A program made the position numbers and the translations under genes. The notes below the pieces were generated by a model. It saw only the letters and a program-made list of their open reading frames with translations, was not told the DNA's origin and made no database searches. Positions 27,997-37,643 of a stretch of DNA of 64,000 nt are shown here, in pieces; within the stretch, counting starts at the first letter, position 1; each line of letters begins with the position of its first letter. The DNA comes from Psychrobacter sp. Cmf 22.2 (lineage in GTDB: Bacteria > Pseudomonadota > Gammaproteobacteria > Pseudomonadales > Moraxellaceae), in NCBI RefSeq assembly GCF_001921745.1, contig NZ_MRYA01000009.1, positions 1 through 64,000 of the forward strand, in the 5' to 3' direction.

Positions 27997-28941
27997 TTAA
28001 CGGCGTACATCAACAGGCGCGCCGCCTTTTGGCCAATCTTTGTCTTTGTTGGCTTTGACAGGGCGCGGCAAGTGGGTAAAGTAGCTGGCCACATCGATGG
28101 CTTCTTGATCGGTTAGGGTATTGCCTTGACCAAACGGCATTTTACCTTTCACAAAGGCTGCTGCCTTATAGGTACGTGCCATACCTGCGCCGTCGTTGAA
28201 TGAGTTTTCACCAGCGACGGCAGGATATACGTAGGTGCCGTCGTCATTGTATTGACCTTCACCATTTTCACCATGACAGGTGCTACAGGTATTGGCAAAT
28301 ATCTCCTTGCCTTTGACGGGGTCTGGGGTCAGTGTGTTGTCAATCTTGACAAACCCACGGCCTTCTGGCGATACCTTAATAGGCATATCTTGTGATAGCC
28401 ATGTCATATAAGAGATAAAGGCATTCATCTCCTCTGAATCTAGATCCAGTGGCGTGCCGTTCATCGAACGCTGTAAGCAGCCATTGACCCGTTCTTGTAA
28501 CGAGTTGACGCGAGCATCACGCGAGCGGTAAATCGGAAAGATACCCGGTAGGCCATTCCACGGTGCGGCATAGGCTTCTGAGCCATTGGCTAAGTGACAG
28601 CTGGTACAATTGAGCTTGTTGCCGACGTTATTTGGCAGCTCTCGGTACGTATGATTGGCAAGCTCCAACCCTCGGCGGACAGCGGCGCCATATTCATTAT
28701 CAGGGATGGTCGACTCATCTGGCATGCTGATGTTTAGTTTGGCACCGGGGTTTGCGGCCATGTCGTTTTTAATCTCAGCGGCGCGTGCTTCAAGCGATTT
28801 GACGCGGGCGAGGGCTTCTGCTTCTTCGACACGGTCCACCGCCTTGGTCTCTGAGTCGCTACAGGCCGTGATGCCAGTGGCACCGACAGCCACGATAGTC
28901 GCCAACAAAAAAGGCGACGGTATTGCTAGAAATGTTTTCAC
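27997..28941 (-). CDS. tsdA: Dihaem cytochrome c, TsdA-like (probable thiosulfate dehydrogenase), lipoprotein
   Basis: Predicted to oxidise thiosulfate to tetrathionate, or run the reverse, in the periplasm. It has two haem motifs, CTSCH (residues 112-116) and CSTCH (219-223). Between them is the TsdA-type segment RVNSLQERVNGCLQRSMNGTPL, where Cys155 fits the unusual axial Cys ligand of haem 1. Met268 in GKMPFG is a likely second ligand for haem 2. The start is GTG at 28941 with AAGGA seven bases upstream. The N-terminus ends in GITAC (Cys27), a lipobox, so the enzyme may be membrane-anchored. Function is inferred from family similarity; no other sulfur-oxidation gene is nearby. Confidence 0.78.
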   Translation of the reverse strand: MKTFLAIPSPFLLATIVAVGATGITACSDSETKAVDRVEEAEALARVKSLEARAAEIKNDMAANPGAKLNISMPDESTIPDNEYGAAVRRGLELANHTYRELPNNVGNKLNCTSCHLANGSEAYAAPWNGLPGIFPIYRSRDARVNSLQERVNGCLQRSMNGTPLDLDSEEMNAFISYMTWLSQDMPIKVSPEGRGFVKIDNTLTPDPVKGKEIFANTCSTCHGENGEGQYNDDGTYVYPAVAGENSFNDGAGMARTYKAAAFVKGKMPFGQGNTLTDQEAIDVASYFTHLPRPVKANKDKDWPKGGAPVDVRR

Positions 28942-29455
28942 TGGAATATCCTTATTATAAAAGATAATATCTGAATATATATTTATATGGTAATTTAACC
29001 GTCATGCTGATAGAACTGTGCCTAATCTAGGTCTGGAGTAAGTGCTGTATCAATAAAAAAGCAAGCCGGATATTTAGCCGGTAAATAACAATATAAATAG
29101 ATAATAAGCAGTAAGTTGCTAGAAACATAATTGTAGCAAATATAACGTGTTAAAGTATATAAATACGTAAAGTGTCACAGTTTATGCGCAAGCGCTTACC
29201 CGCTAATAAGGTCAGAATCGTCAATCATAAACGCAATGCTATAGATAGCGACAAACCGAAAAAAGGCGCTTAACCACACATGGGTTAAGCGCCTTTTTTT
29301 GACAATTCTAAGTAAAATCAGTAGGTAACTGTACCATGTGTGAGGAGTGTCAATTTTTCTTGCTGCGCCTACGCCGATAGAGGCGCTGCCAAACTGCTCC
29401 CAGTCGTACTGTGTCTGTTTTATAGGGAGGTAACTCCAGATAGAACAAGAAAAAA
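28942..29455. other. Intergenic region, cytochrome / SDR genes
   Basis: About 510 bases holding a strong terminator (29259-29300) downstream of the SDR gene and the promoter region of the cytochrome gene. An 87-codon frame across this terminator is not believed to be a gene. Confidence 0.6.
29259..29300. terminator. Strong bidirectional terminator after the SDR gene
   Basis: Perfect 11-base stem GGCGCTTAACC/GGTTAAGCGCC, flanked by A and T runs. Confidence 0.92.
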
Positions 29456-30469
29456 TCATCTGCCATGATTGGGTTTTTTGGCACGTCGCGGTTTTAGCTT
29501 GCGAGATAACTTATTGACGTCGTTTAACACTTGACTATATCGCGCTGGAAAGATGCGCTGTACGGCATCGATCATTTTGGCATCGTTGCCAATCAGGCAG
29601 CGGCGCTGGTTGGTCGCGGCCGCCTGCAAAATGATCCAAGCGGCATCACTGGCATCGAACTTCAAAAACTTATTAAAACTTCTGATGGCTTTTGGGCCAG
29701 TACGCATGCCAATATCGTTTATGCTGTCATTACCACGCGCACTGTTGGCGATATTGGTTTTAATACCTCCTGGATGGATACAGGTCGCTGACACGCCGCA
29801 GCGCTGAATATCTAACTCTTGACGCAGGCTCTCGGTAAAGCCGCGCACTGCAAACTTGCTAGCGTTATAGGCGGATTGTGAGGGCTGGGCGGTCAGTCCA
29901 AAGAGACTGGAGATATTGACGATATGACCATGCTCAGAAAACTGGCGGGCGTTTTTGTCTGTGTGATTGCTATTGTCCGTTTCAGTGGCTTTGACACTAT
30001 TTTTAATCAAAGGCAGAAACGCCTTGGTGCCGTAAACCACACCCCAAAAATTAATATCCATCACCCATTCAAGCTCGCTGATGCTACTGCCCTCTACGGT
30101 AGAATATAGCGCCACGCCTGCATTGTTAAAGATAAAATTCACTTTGCTATGATCGCTCATGACATCAACGGCCCAAGCTTCAACCGCTTTATTGTCTGAG
30201 ACATCAAGTATTGTTGTAGTCGCCTTAATATCGTAACCAACCAGCAAATCCTTGGTTTGGGCCAATTGCTCAGCGTTGATATCGGATAGCGCAACATGAC
30301 AGCCCATTTGCGCTAAATGAATGGCAAGCTCACGTCCCATGCCAGAACCTGCACCAGTAATAGCGGCAACATGATCTCGGTAATAAGGGGTGATGTCATG
30401 GTCTTGATTAGATGAAAAGGGCAGGTGTTGGCGTAATGAGCTTGCCATAGTAGTAACGTTATTCAGCAT
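29456..30469 (-). CDS. Short-chain dehydrogenase/reductase
   Basis: NAD(P)-dependent oxidoreductase of the classical SDR family, 337 residues. Seen motifs: TGAGSGMG (cofactor), NNAG in FIFNNAGVALY, the catalytic Ser in VNISSLFG and the YNASK pair. The residues after the core (about 290-337) form a basic tail (KLKPRRAKKPNHGR) that is longer than in minimal SDRs. A Ser/Thr/Asn-rich insert (SVKATETDNSNHTDKN) sits before the catalytic serine. AAGGA precedes the ATG by about nine bases. The substrate is unknown. Confidence 0.85.
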   Translation of the reverse strand: MLNNVTTMASSLRQHLPFSSNQDHDITPYYRDHVAAITGAGSGMGRELAIHLAQMGCHVALSDINAEQLAQTKDLLVGYDIKATTTILDVSDNKAVEAWAVDVMSDHSKVNFIFNNAGVALYSTVEGSSISELEWVMDINFWGVVYGTKAFLPLIKNSVKATETDNSNHTDKNARQFSEHGHIVNISSLFGLTAQPSQSAYNASKFAVRGFTESLRQELDIQRCGVSATCIHPGGIKTNIANSARGNDSINDIGMRTGPKAIRSFNKFLKFDASDAAWIILQAAATNQRRCLIGNDAKMIDAVQRIFPARYSQVLNDVNKLSRKLKPRRAKKPNHGR

Positions 30470-30915
30470 GGTAAACAGTCCTTTGTCACAGTTATTAATG
30501 GTCAGTCCAATATGAAAAAGATACAGCGGGACTGGGATGAATTTTTTGCAGCCCCTGTCTGCGTAGGCACAGCAAGCCAGAAAAATTTATACCAGTTTCG
30601 CGTTATTAAATAACGTAGCCATTTTATTTAGTAACGACTATAGTCATTAACGGTCAGTATCTAAACTCAAGATTAAGTTAAACGGTAGCAATTAAATATA
30701 ATGATGAAAATGGAATAACTACATTAGCATGATTTTAATTTTATCTACTTCTCATTAATAGACGCTGCTGTCATTTTTGGTGTAACGGACATTTTGAGGA
30801 TTTGGTGAAAACAAATAAACAGACATAAAAAAAGCGTCTTAGCATGAAATGCTAGACGCTTTCTCTACAATAATAGCCAATTACTTGTGATTAACTGTCT
30901 TAACTAAACAATAAA
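30470..30915. other. Intergenic region, SDR / clpX
   Basis: About 450 bases with the SDR promoter region and the clpX terminator (30827-30860). Nothing else recognised. Confidence 0.55.
30827..30860 (-). terminator. Terminator of clpX
   Basis: Stem AGCGTCT...AGACGCT with inner AGCAT/ATGCT; a seven-base T run follows on the minus strand. Confidence 0.9.
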
Positions 30916-32190
30916 TTAAGCAATCTTAGGTGTTTTACCTTCGTTGATAACCTGCTCATCAACCATTACTGTTTTGGCGTTCTTCATTGATGGTAGCTCA
31001 TACATAGTCTCAAGTAGAGCGTTTTCAACGATAGAGCGCAGACCACGGGCGCCCGTCTTACGCTCCATTGCTTTTTTGGCAATTGCATCAAGCGCTTCTT
31101 GAGTAAAGCTAATGTCAGCACCTTCCATATCGAACAAGTACTTATACTGTTTTACCAGTGCGTTTTTAGGTTCAGTTAGGATCTGTACCAGTGCTTCTTC
31201 GTCAAGCTCCTCAAGTGCTGCCAACACTGGCAAACGACCGATTAGCTCAGGAATAAGACCAAACTTAATCAAATCTTCTGGCTCGACTTGTTGGAGCAAA
31301 TCTGAGCTGCGGCGACTGTCATCTTTTGAGCTGACATCAGCGTTAAAGCCAATGCCGCCTTTTTCAGTACGCTGCTGAATCACCTGATCAAGACCTGCAA
31401 ATGCCCCACCAACGATGATGAGGATATTACTGGTATCCACTTGAATTAGCTCTTGCTGCGGGTGCTTACGTCCACCGTGTGGCGGGATAGCAGCGACTGT
31501 ACCTTCGATAAGCTTGAGCAAGGCTTGTTGCACACCTTCGCCTGACACATCGCGCGTGATAGACGGGTTATCGCCTTTTTTACTGATTTTATCAATCTCA
31601 TCAATATAAATGATACCTTGCTCAGCTTTGCTCACATCATAGTCAGAGGCTTGTAATAGCTTTTGTACAATGTTTTCTACGTCTTCACCGACATAACCAG
31701 CTTCGGTTAAAGTAGTGGCGTCCGCCATCGCAAAAGGTACATCTAGTAGACGTGCTAAGGTCTGCGCAAGTAAAGTCTTACCAGAACCAGTCGGCCCAAT
31801 CAGCAAGATATTACTTTTAGCTAGCTCAACCATTGCATCATCAGCACCGATTTTAGCTTTTTTACTATCATTAGCTAAGGTTTGGCTAACTTTTAGACGC
31901 TTATAATGGTTGTAAACAGCAACAGACAGTGCTTTTTTGGCAGCGTCTTGACCGATGACGTACTCATCAAGCTTGGCACGCAACTCTTTAGGAGTTGGCA
32001 GTTTTTTATTGACCCATGAGGTATCAATTTCGCCATCAGAGTCATTATCAGTTGCGCTATCAGCGATTAGATCTGTACATAGTTCAATACATTCGTTACA
32101 GATATTGGCATCGTCAGCGGCAATAAGCTGCTTAACTTCGCTTTTGGCTTTGCCACAAAACGAGCAATGCGGGTTGTTATCTTCTGCCAT
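30916..32190 (-). CDS. clpX: ATP-dependent Clp protease ATP-binding subunit ClpX
   Basis: AAA+ unfoldase that feeds substrates to ClpP. Zinc-binding domain with four Cys in CSFCGK and CNECIELC (residues 9-37); Walker [13 protein letters not shown], Walker [11 protein letters not shown], and the [16 protein letters not shown] sensor-region motif. The start at 32190 has AGGAG eight bases upstream; a GTG nine bases earlier overlaps that site. Normal length (424 residues). It follows clpP after 99 bases, so they are likely co-transcribed, as usual. Confidence 0.97.
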   Translation of the reverse strand: MAEDNNPHCSFCGKAKSEVKQLIAADDANICNECIELCTDLIADSATDNDSDGEIDTSWVNKKLPTPKELRAKLDEYVIGQDAAKKALSVAVYNHYKRLKVSQTLANDSKKAKIGADDAMVELAKSNILLIGPTGSGKTLLAQTLARLLDVPFAMADATTLTEAGYVGEDVENIVQKLLQASDYDVSKAEQGIIYIDEIDKISKKGDNPSITRDVSGEGVQQALLKLIEGTVAAIPPHGGRKHPQQELIQVDTSNILIIVGGAFAGLDQVIQQRTEKGGIGFNADVSSKDDSRRSSDLLQQVEPEDLIKFGLIPELIGRLPVLAALEELDEEALVQILTEPKNALVKQYKYLFDMEGADISFTQEALDAIAKKAMERKTGARGLRSIVENALLETMYELPSMKNAKTVMVDEQVINEGKTPKIA

Positions 32191-32289
32191 ATAAGGCACT
32201 CCTAAAATTTAAAGCTTATAAATATTTGGCGTGTGTCCATTACAGCCCAAACGCCAAGAGTTCAGGCCGAAGGGAAGTATCAGTCAATA

Positions 32290-32976
32290 CTACAAAGAAT
32301 CCGGGCGGCGCTCTAACACTTCATCAACCAGACCATACTCTTTGGCCTCACGGGCATCTAACCAAAAGTCACGCTCAACGTCTTTTTCGATCTTCTCTAC
32401 TGGTTGACCAGTACGCTCAGCCAAAATCTCATTTAAGCGCGCGCGTGTTTTTAGAATTTCACGAGCGTTAATTTCGATATCTGTTGCCTGACCTTGAGCA
32501 CCACCTGAAGGCTGATGAATCATGACACGAGAATTGGCTAGTGCATAACGTTTGCCTTTTTGACCAGCGGCCAATAGGAAAGAGCCCATGCTGTAAGCAC
32601 CGCCCATACAGATAGTCGATACTTCAGGTTTGATAAAATTCATAGTATCAAAAATAGCCAAACCTGCACTGACTGAACCACCTGGTGAATTGATATATAA
32701 ATGGATATCTTTATCAGGGTTTTCAGCTTCTAAAAATAGCAGCTGTGCGACGATTAGATTGGCCATGTGGTCTTCGACTTGACCTGTCAAAAATATCACA
32801 CGCTCACGCAGCAAGCGCGAGAAGATATCAAAAGAGCGTTCACCGCGTGACGACTGTTCGACAACCATAGGCACCAATGCAGCTTGAGGTGCATTTTGCA
32901 TGCTTTGCACATCGTTGTGCGCACTCATTAGCATATCAAAATGAGGGTTGGCGGTGATGCGATCATAATCTGTCAT
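32290..32976 (-). CDS. clpP: ATP-dependent Clp protease proteolytic subunit
   Basis: Serine protease core of ClpXP. The catalytic Ser129 sits in [10 protein letters not shown] and His154 in MIHQPSGG; the Asp is in the VERDFWL region. The usual GQAASMG around the serine is replaced here by GGAYSMG, a mild change in an otherwise ordinary protein of 228 residues. The start at 32976 has AGGA six bases upstream. The first 35 residues include a propeptide-like stretch. Operon with clpX. Confidence 0.96.
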   Translation of the reverse strand: MTDYDRITANPHFDMLMSAHNDVQSMQNAPQAALVPMVVEQSSRGERSFDIFSRLLRERVIFLTGQVEDHMANLIVAQLLFLEAENPDKDIHLYINSPGGSVSAGLAIFDTMNFIKPEVSTICMGGAYSMGSFLLAAGQKGKRYALANSRVMIHQPSGGAQGQATDIEINAREILKTRARLNEILAERTGQPVEKIEKDVERDFWLDAREAKEYGLVDEVLERRPDSL

Positions 32977-33485
32977 AAAATGTCCTATAAACAAGTGTAT
33001 AAAATAGAGTTCAAAATGAGCTAAGGGTTTGTCATGCTACAGTCTAATAATGGTATGCAAAATAGTGTATCAGACAATAATATATAAGCGTTATTAAGTA
33101 TTAAGCCTTATTTAATATAAACACTTCGTAATCAACAACCATAGTAATTAATAACAACAACTGACGCTATGATAACTGGTTTAATTATGAGGCTGTATTA
33201 ATTTTCAGTTAACTTCAACAATCAATAGTAATACTCAATGACTTGGCACCTAAAATAATCGGACTTCTACGTTTGCGTTTATACAAACCCTAAAAAGTAG
33301 CGATTAAACGGACAGCGTGACTCACAATAACAATTTAAATGGCTGTACAAAGAATGGTTTCCTATTGATAGGGTGTTTGTGCTCAATTATCAAGGGGTAG
33401 CCTCATAAACCACGAATAAAAATGCCCCAACAAATCGTTAGGGCATTCTTGTTACACTCTAATTCAATAGCGCAAAAACGCTAAT
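32977..33485. other. Intergenic region, tig / clpP
   Basis: About 510 bases with the tig terminator (33416-33447) and the clpP promoter region. No other feature seen. Its size and the terminator suggest tig is transcribed separately from clpPX. Confidence 0.55.
33416..33447 (-). terminator. Terminator of tig
   Basis: Stem AATGCCC/GGGCATT with inner AAC/GTT; T-rich on the minus strand side. Confidence 0.82.
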
Positions 33486-34829
33486 TTACATAGCTTGTTG
33501 CTGTTGTTGCTGAGCGGCCAGTAAGTCTTGGTAGCTAACTTCTTTGTCAGTTACGTTACCTTGATCAATGAGATAATCAACCACTTGGTCTTCTAATACA
33601 ACAGACTCGATGTTGGCGCGTTGCTGCTTGTCATTGGTGTAGTACTCGATGACTTCGCTTGGGTCTTCATAGTTTTCTGCAGCTTCTTTAATGAAGTTCT
33701 CAACACGCTCTTGATCTACTTTAAGGTTTTGTGTGTCGATAACACGGGCAACGATGATACCAAGACGGGCTGCACGTAGTGCTTGCTCTTCAAATAGTTC
33801 ATTTGGCAGCATGTCTTTATCAAAGCTATCAGCACTAGCGCCAAACTGCTGAGAAAAACGCTGCATCATCATGTTGCGTTGACGCTCGATTTCTTGCTCT
33901 AGCATGGCGTTTGGTACGTCAAACTCGTTCTTTTCTAGCAAGGCATCAAAAGTCGCTTGCTTGACTTGGCTACGAGCCGCGTTTTTGATTTCGCGCTCCA
34001 TGTTTTTACGTACGTCTTCTTTTAGCTTATCAACGCCGCCTTCGGTCACGCCGAATAACTCTAGGAACTCGTCGTCGATTTCAGGTAGTTTTGATTTTTC
34101 GACCAGTTTTACGTTGATTTTGAACTGTGCTTCTTTACCCGCTAGGTTTTCTGCTTGGTAATCTTCTGGGAAGGTCACATCGATGACTTTTTCTTCGCCA
34201 GCTTTCATGCCTTTGATGCCCGCTTCAAAACCTGGGATCATCTGGTTGCTACCGATAATCAATTTAAAGTCTTCAGCTGAGCCACCTTCGAACTTCTCAC
34301 CATCAATTGAACCTTCAAAGTCAAAAGTCACTTGGTTATCTTTGGCTGCCATGCCTTTTTTCTCGACAAACTCTTGACGCTGCTTTTGCAAGTTTTCGAT
34401 CATAGTATCGACGTCTTCATCTTTAACAGTCGCGGTATGACGCTCAACTTCGATCTCATTGATACCCTGAACGTCAACTTCTGGGAAGATTTCGACAGTC
34501 GCTTGATAAACTAAGAAGTCGTCTTCTAATTTAACATCGTCGATGTTTGGCATGCCAACGGCGCGGATGTCTTCAGACTTGATTGCTTCAAACACGGTAT
34601 CGCGAATCACATCATTGATCACTTCTTGCTGAATACCAGCACCATACTGTGAACGGATATGAGACATTGGAACGTTACCTTTACGGAAACCGTCAATCTT
34701 GGCAGTCTTCGCCACTTGACGAATACGGCCTTCAACTTTATTTTGAATTTTTTCAACAGGAACTTTCACCGTCAGCTGGGTTTCTTTTTCCGACAGCTTG
34801 TTGGTTGTGACTTGTAAATCTGTAGCCAT
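33486..34829 (-). CDS. tig: Trigger factor
   Basis: Ribosome-bound chaperone and prolyl isomerase. The start at 34829 is chosen because family similarity begins there ([21 protein letters not shown]) and AAAGG lies upstream; the frame runs open for 95 codons further but with no family match. The GFRKGNVP ribosome-binding signature is present near residue 43, then the FKBP-like domain ([17 protein letters not shown]) and a helical C-terminus. It ends with a run of six Gln before AM, a small oddity. A stem-loop sits in its leader. Length 447, normal. Confidence 0.96.
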   Translation of the reverse strand: MATDLQVTTNKLSEKETQLTVKVPVEKIQNKVEGRIRQVAKTAKIDGFRKGNVPMSHIRSQYGAGIQQEVINDVIRDTVFEAIKSEDIRAVGMPNIDDVKLEDDFLVYQATVEIFPEVDVQGINEIEVERHTATVKDEDVDTMIENLQKQRQEFVEKKGMAAKDNQVTFDFEGSIDGEKFEGGSAEDFKLIIGSNQMIPGFEAGIKGMKAGEEKVIDVTFPEDYQAENLAGKEAQFKINVKLVEKSKLPEIDDEFLELFGVTEGGVDKLKEDVRKNMEREIKNAARSQVKQATFDALLEKNEFDVPNAMLEQEIERQRNMMMQRFSQQFGASADSFDKDMLPNELFEEQALRAARLGIIVARVIDTQNLKVDQERVENFIKEAAENYEDPSEVIEYYTNDKQQRANIESVVLEDQVVDYLIDQGNVTDKEVSYQDLLAAQQQQQQAM

Positions 34830-34859
34830 GTTAATTACACCTTTATGATTAAAATAACA

Positions 34860-34901
34860 GGCAATCGCCCCTCTAAATATACAAGGGTTATGCCGATTGC
34901 C
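34860..34901 (-). promoter_or_regulatory. Stem-loop in the tig leader
   Basis: Eight-base outer stem GGCAATCG/CGATTGCC and an inner CCCT/AGGG, 31-72 bases upstream of the tig start, followed on the minus strand by TGTTATTTTA. It could be an attenuator, a stability element or a terminator for upstream transcription. Confidence 0.45.
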
Positions 34902-35317
34902 ATTGGAATGAATAGGGGCACTAAAGTACTTATGTTTCGATACTGATAGGTTGGTCATCAGATAGTGCAAATAACACCATCTAATATCCAATACTGATAA
35001 TTCAAAACCAATCTTCTCTACCAAAAGCGTTGCAATGACTGTTGCACTGTCATACGTTGTGCATTTATAAACATTGTGCTTTTGTAAATGGTACAGTCGA
35101 CCAGAAACTTGCAATAAAATTTTAAAAGTAGAACAGTATAATCTATCTGTTAATTAAAGTAAAAGCTATCTGTCAGGATGGACGGTAAGCAAAAGTACTA
35201 GTAAACGAAAGCACTAATAAAGATGCTTTAATAAACAAGTATAGAAAGTTAAGACTAAAAACTTATTATCATATAAAAAACGAACACTATTTATGTCAGT
35301 AGCCATTATATAAATAG
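34902..35317. other. Intergenic region upstream of tig
   Basis: About 415 AT-rich bases between rdgB and the tig leader stem-loop. A degenerate direct repeat (TTGTGCATTTATAAA and TTGTGCTTTTGTAAA) is at about 35056-35090; no firm promoter call. Confidence 0.45.
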
Positions 35318-35953
35318 CTATAACTGCTCTAATAGTTGCTGGATAGCTTGCCCGCGGTGGCTGATACTATTTTTGACAGCAGCACTTAAGCTTGCGGCAG
35401 TTGCTTGCAGATTAGGTAACCAAAACAGCGGATCATAACCAAAGCCGCCGTCACCATGCGGCGTCTCCAAAATTTCCCCATGCCATAGACCTTGGGCGAT
35501 AATCGGCAGCGGATCATCAGCATGACGTACCATTGCTAGTACGCAGACGAACATACCATCGATGGGGGTATCCAGCTGCTCATCACGGATAGGGCGCAAG
35601 TCAGCGATGAGCTTGGCGTTGTTCTTGGTATCGTTGCCATGTTCGTCTGCGTAGCGCGCTGAGTAGATGCCTGGTGCATTTCCTAAAACTGGCACACATA
35701 AGCCTGAGTCATCAGCAATAGCTGGCAGTCCGCTGATTCGGCTGGCATGACGCGCTTTAATGATGGCGTTTTCAACGAAGCTTAAACCATCCTCGACAGC
35801 GTCCTCAATCTCTAATTGTCCTTGCGGTACGATAGTAATGTCTAAGTTGGCTTCAGTGAAGAGTCTTTTAAATTCTGCAAGTTTGCCTTGGTTATTACTG
35901 GCAAGCACCCACTGGTTTTGAGTAGTTTTGGATAATGGTAAAGCTGGACTCAT
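35318..35953 (-). CDS. rdgB: XTP/dITP diphosphatase (non-canonical purine NTP pyrophosphatase)
   Basis: Hydrolyses dITP, XTP and related nucleotides to keep them out of nucleic acids. Ham1/RdgB motifs are clear: VLASNNQGKLAEFKRL, SFVENAIIKARHAS, ADDSGLCV, PGIYSARYA, GFGYDPLFW and the terminal SHRGQA. The start at 35953 (MSPAL) is favoured over an ATG three codons upstream, but the ribosome site is weak for either. 211 residues, slightly longer than E. coli. Confidence 0.95.
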   Translation of the reverse strand: MSPALPLSKTTQNQWVLASNNQGKLAEFKRLFTEANLDITIVPQGQLEIEDAVEDGLSFVENAIIKARHASRISGLPAIADDSGLCVPVLGNAPGIYSARYADEHGNDTKNNAKLIADLRPIRDEQLDTPIDGMFVCVLAMVRHADDPLPIIAQGLWHGEILETPHGDGGFGYDPLFWLPNLQATAASLSAAVKNSISHRGQAIQQLLEQL

Positions 35954-36420
35954 AAAGTACATCCGTCATTGATAGTCATATATGATTAATAGTTATAAAG
36001 GTAAAAAACAACATCAGTCCTGCGTCATAATCTAATAGTTCTGTTGTATGCCGACTCTATAGTTTAATAAAATGTGCACGAAACAAGATACTATCAATAA
36101 AGCTTATAACATTCAGTAACTGATATTGTGCAAATGCTTTGCTATAATAGCTGGCAAGCTACAGTGAATTATAGCTTATAGCTTGTGAATTTAAAGTTGA
36201 TAATAGCTTTTAAGTCAATTACTTGGCTTTTAAGTGAATAACAATGTTTACGCTAATTTTCTTAAATTAGCCTTTAGATTCATCCTGATGGGCACTAGCG
36301 CATCAAGCAATAACGTTCATTCATTAACAATAAACTCAGCCAATTTAGCTCGGTATTTTGTGGTGTCTTGTTTGATATACACAAAATATGAGTGGCCAAA
36401 TAAGCAAGGATAAAATAACT
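35954..36420. other. Divergent region with sodB promoter and leader
   Basis: Carries promoters for rdgB (minus) and sodB (plus). A perfect hairpin GCTAATTT/AAATTAGC with loop TCTT lies at 36252-36271, and a 10-base direct repeat GCTTTTAAGT occurs at 36206 and 36226, 20 bases apart. Confidence 0.5.
36140..36148 (+). promoter_or_regulatory. Possible extended -10 promoter element for sodB
   Basis: TGCTATAAT is an exact extended -10 sequence, without a good -35. It would give a leader of about 265 bases. Inferred from consensus only. Confidence 0.4.
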
Positions 36421-37053
36421 ATGTCAAATATTAAACTACCAGATCTTCCTTATGCCAAGGACGCACTTGAGCCCCATATCAGTGCCGAAACACTAGAGTA
36501 TCATCATGATAAGCATCACGCAGCTTATGTGAATAAATTAAAAGACTTGCTACCAGGTTCTGGTTTAGAAGACAAAACGCTGCCAGAGATCATTGAAGCG
36601 ACTGCGAAAGACGACAGCAAGCAGACTATGTTTAACCAAGCAGCGCAAGTTTGGAACCATACGTTCTACTGGAACTGCATGACGCCAGACAATGGTGGCG
36701 GCGAACCTACTGGTGATCTAAAAGGTAAAATCGAAGAAGATTTCGGTAGCTATGATAAGTTCCGTGAAGAGTTCAAAAACGCAGCAACGTCACAGTTTGG
36801 TTCAGGTTGGGCATGGCTAGTCGCTGACAAAGTTGGCGGCAAATTGTCTATCATGAAAACCAGTGATGCTGATAACCCACTTGCGCATGACAAAGTAGCG
36901 GTATTGACTTGTGACGTATGGGAGCACGCTTACTACATCGATTATCGCAACCGTCGTCCTGACTATGTCGATACGTTCCTAGACAAGCTAGTGAACTGGG
37001 ACTACGCAAACGCTAAATATAAAGGTCAAGATGCGGGTGTTGAAGGTAAGTAA
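36421..37053 (+). CDS. sodB: Superoxide dismutase, Fe type
   Basis: Converts superoxide to oxygen and hydrogen peroxide. Metal ligands are visible: His in HISAETLEYHHDKHH, His in VWNHTFYW, and Asp/His in CDVWEHAYYIDY. The family start (NIKLPDLPYAKDALEPHIS) and the Fe-type features AAQVWNHTFYWNCM and FGSGWAWL are present. The start at 36421 is taken from family length; AAGGA stands ten bases upstream. A further in-frame ATG 11 codons upstream is less likely. 210 residues. Confidence 0.95.
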   Translation: MSNIKLPDLPYAKDALEPHISAETLEYHHDKHHAAYVNKLKDLLPGSGLEDKTLPEIIEATAKDDSKQTMFNQAAQVWNHTFYWNCMTPDNGGGEPTGDLKGKIEEDFGSYDKFREEFKNAATSQFGSGWAWLVADKVGGKLSIMKTSDADNPLAHDKVAVLTCDVWEHAYYIDYRNRRPDYVDTFLDKLVNWDYANAKYKGQDAGVEGK

Positions 37054-37083
37054 GCCTCTTTAGACTTGACTAGTAAATAAAAA

Positions 37084-37110
37084 GAGGACGCTGAGAAGCG
37101 TCCTTTTTTA
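37084..37110. terminator. Terminator between sodB and the HEPN-like gene
   Basis: Stem AGGACGCT/AGCGTCCT, three-base loop GAG, T run on the plus side and A/T-rich on the minus side. Confidence 0.88.
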
Positions 37111-37114
37111 TTAA

Positions 37115-37612
37115 TTATTCTTCAGTAATCTTACGTTTATAATCATTTTCTGTGTAATTAGGTACAGCTTCTTTATTCAAGAGAGAAATTATAGTTGAGA
37201 TTAAATAGTCTCCAGTGGCAATTCGTGTGATTAATGAAGGAACTTGTTGCTTGAAAGCACTTTCGTCTATTCTTATGTCTAAGCAACCAATCATACCAAT
37301 TGAAAGACTATGGGCGACTTCATTCCGGGCTTCACGTGCTGCATGAAGTGCATCTTGAGCAGTTTGTCCAACTGGTAAAAAATTAATATTGTTATTTAAA
37401 TTTGGGTACTTATCAAATAGAGAGGTAGTTAATGCTGCAAATTCATCATCAGATAATTTTTCACGAGCTTTTCTTATTTTTATAAACTTTGAACCATGGT
37501 CACACAGGTTATCAAATCTTGTCGCTATAATAATACAACGCCCTAAAATAGCGTGTAACTCTTCAGTAGTTTCGGTTAGCTTAAAATCGTCAATAAATAC
37601 ATCTGGGCTCAT
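37115..37612 (-). CDS. Small HEPN-like protein, function unknown
   Basis: I do not recognise a named family. The start at 37612 has GAGGA seven bases upstream, giving 165 residues; the frame is open further upstream into the DUF72 gene but without a site. It is predicted to be mostly helical and has RNEVAH (Arg96 to His101), the R-x4-H pattern typical of HEPN ribonuclease-type domains, in the context EARNEVAHSLS. Base composition is clearly lower in GC than the neighbours, which suggests transfer. No nucleotidyltransferase (MNT) or other toxin-antitoxin partner is adjacent. The ribonuclease idea is inference. Confidence 0.6.
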   Translation of the reverse strand: MSPDVFIDDFKLTETTEELHAILGRCIIIATRFDNLCDHGSKFIKIRKAREKLSDDEFAALTTSLFDKYPNLNNNINFLPVGQTAQDALHAAREARNEVAHSLSIGMIGCLDIRIDESAFKQQVPSLITRIATGDYLISTIISLLNKEAVPNYTENDYKRKITEE

Positions 37613-37643
37613 ATAGTTTTCCTCTAATGTATATGGTTTAGAC

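Noticed and set aside
29196-29459. Open frame of 87 codons after the SDR gene
   Set aside because: It runs through a strong perfect terminator and has no family match.
37115-37612. HEPN-MNT toxin-antitoxin pair
   Set aside because: No nucleotidyltransferase gene is next to it; the neighbours are sodB and DUF72, so only a single HEPN-like gene can be claimed.
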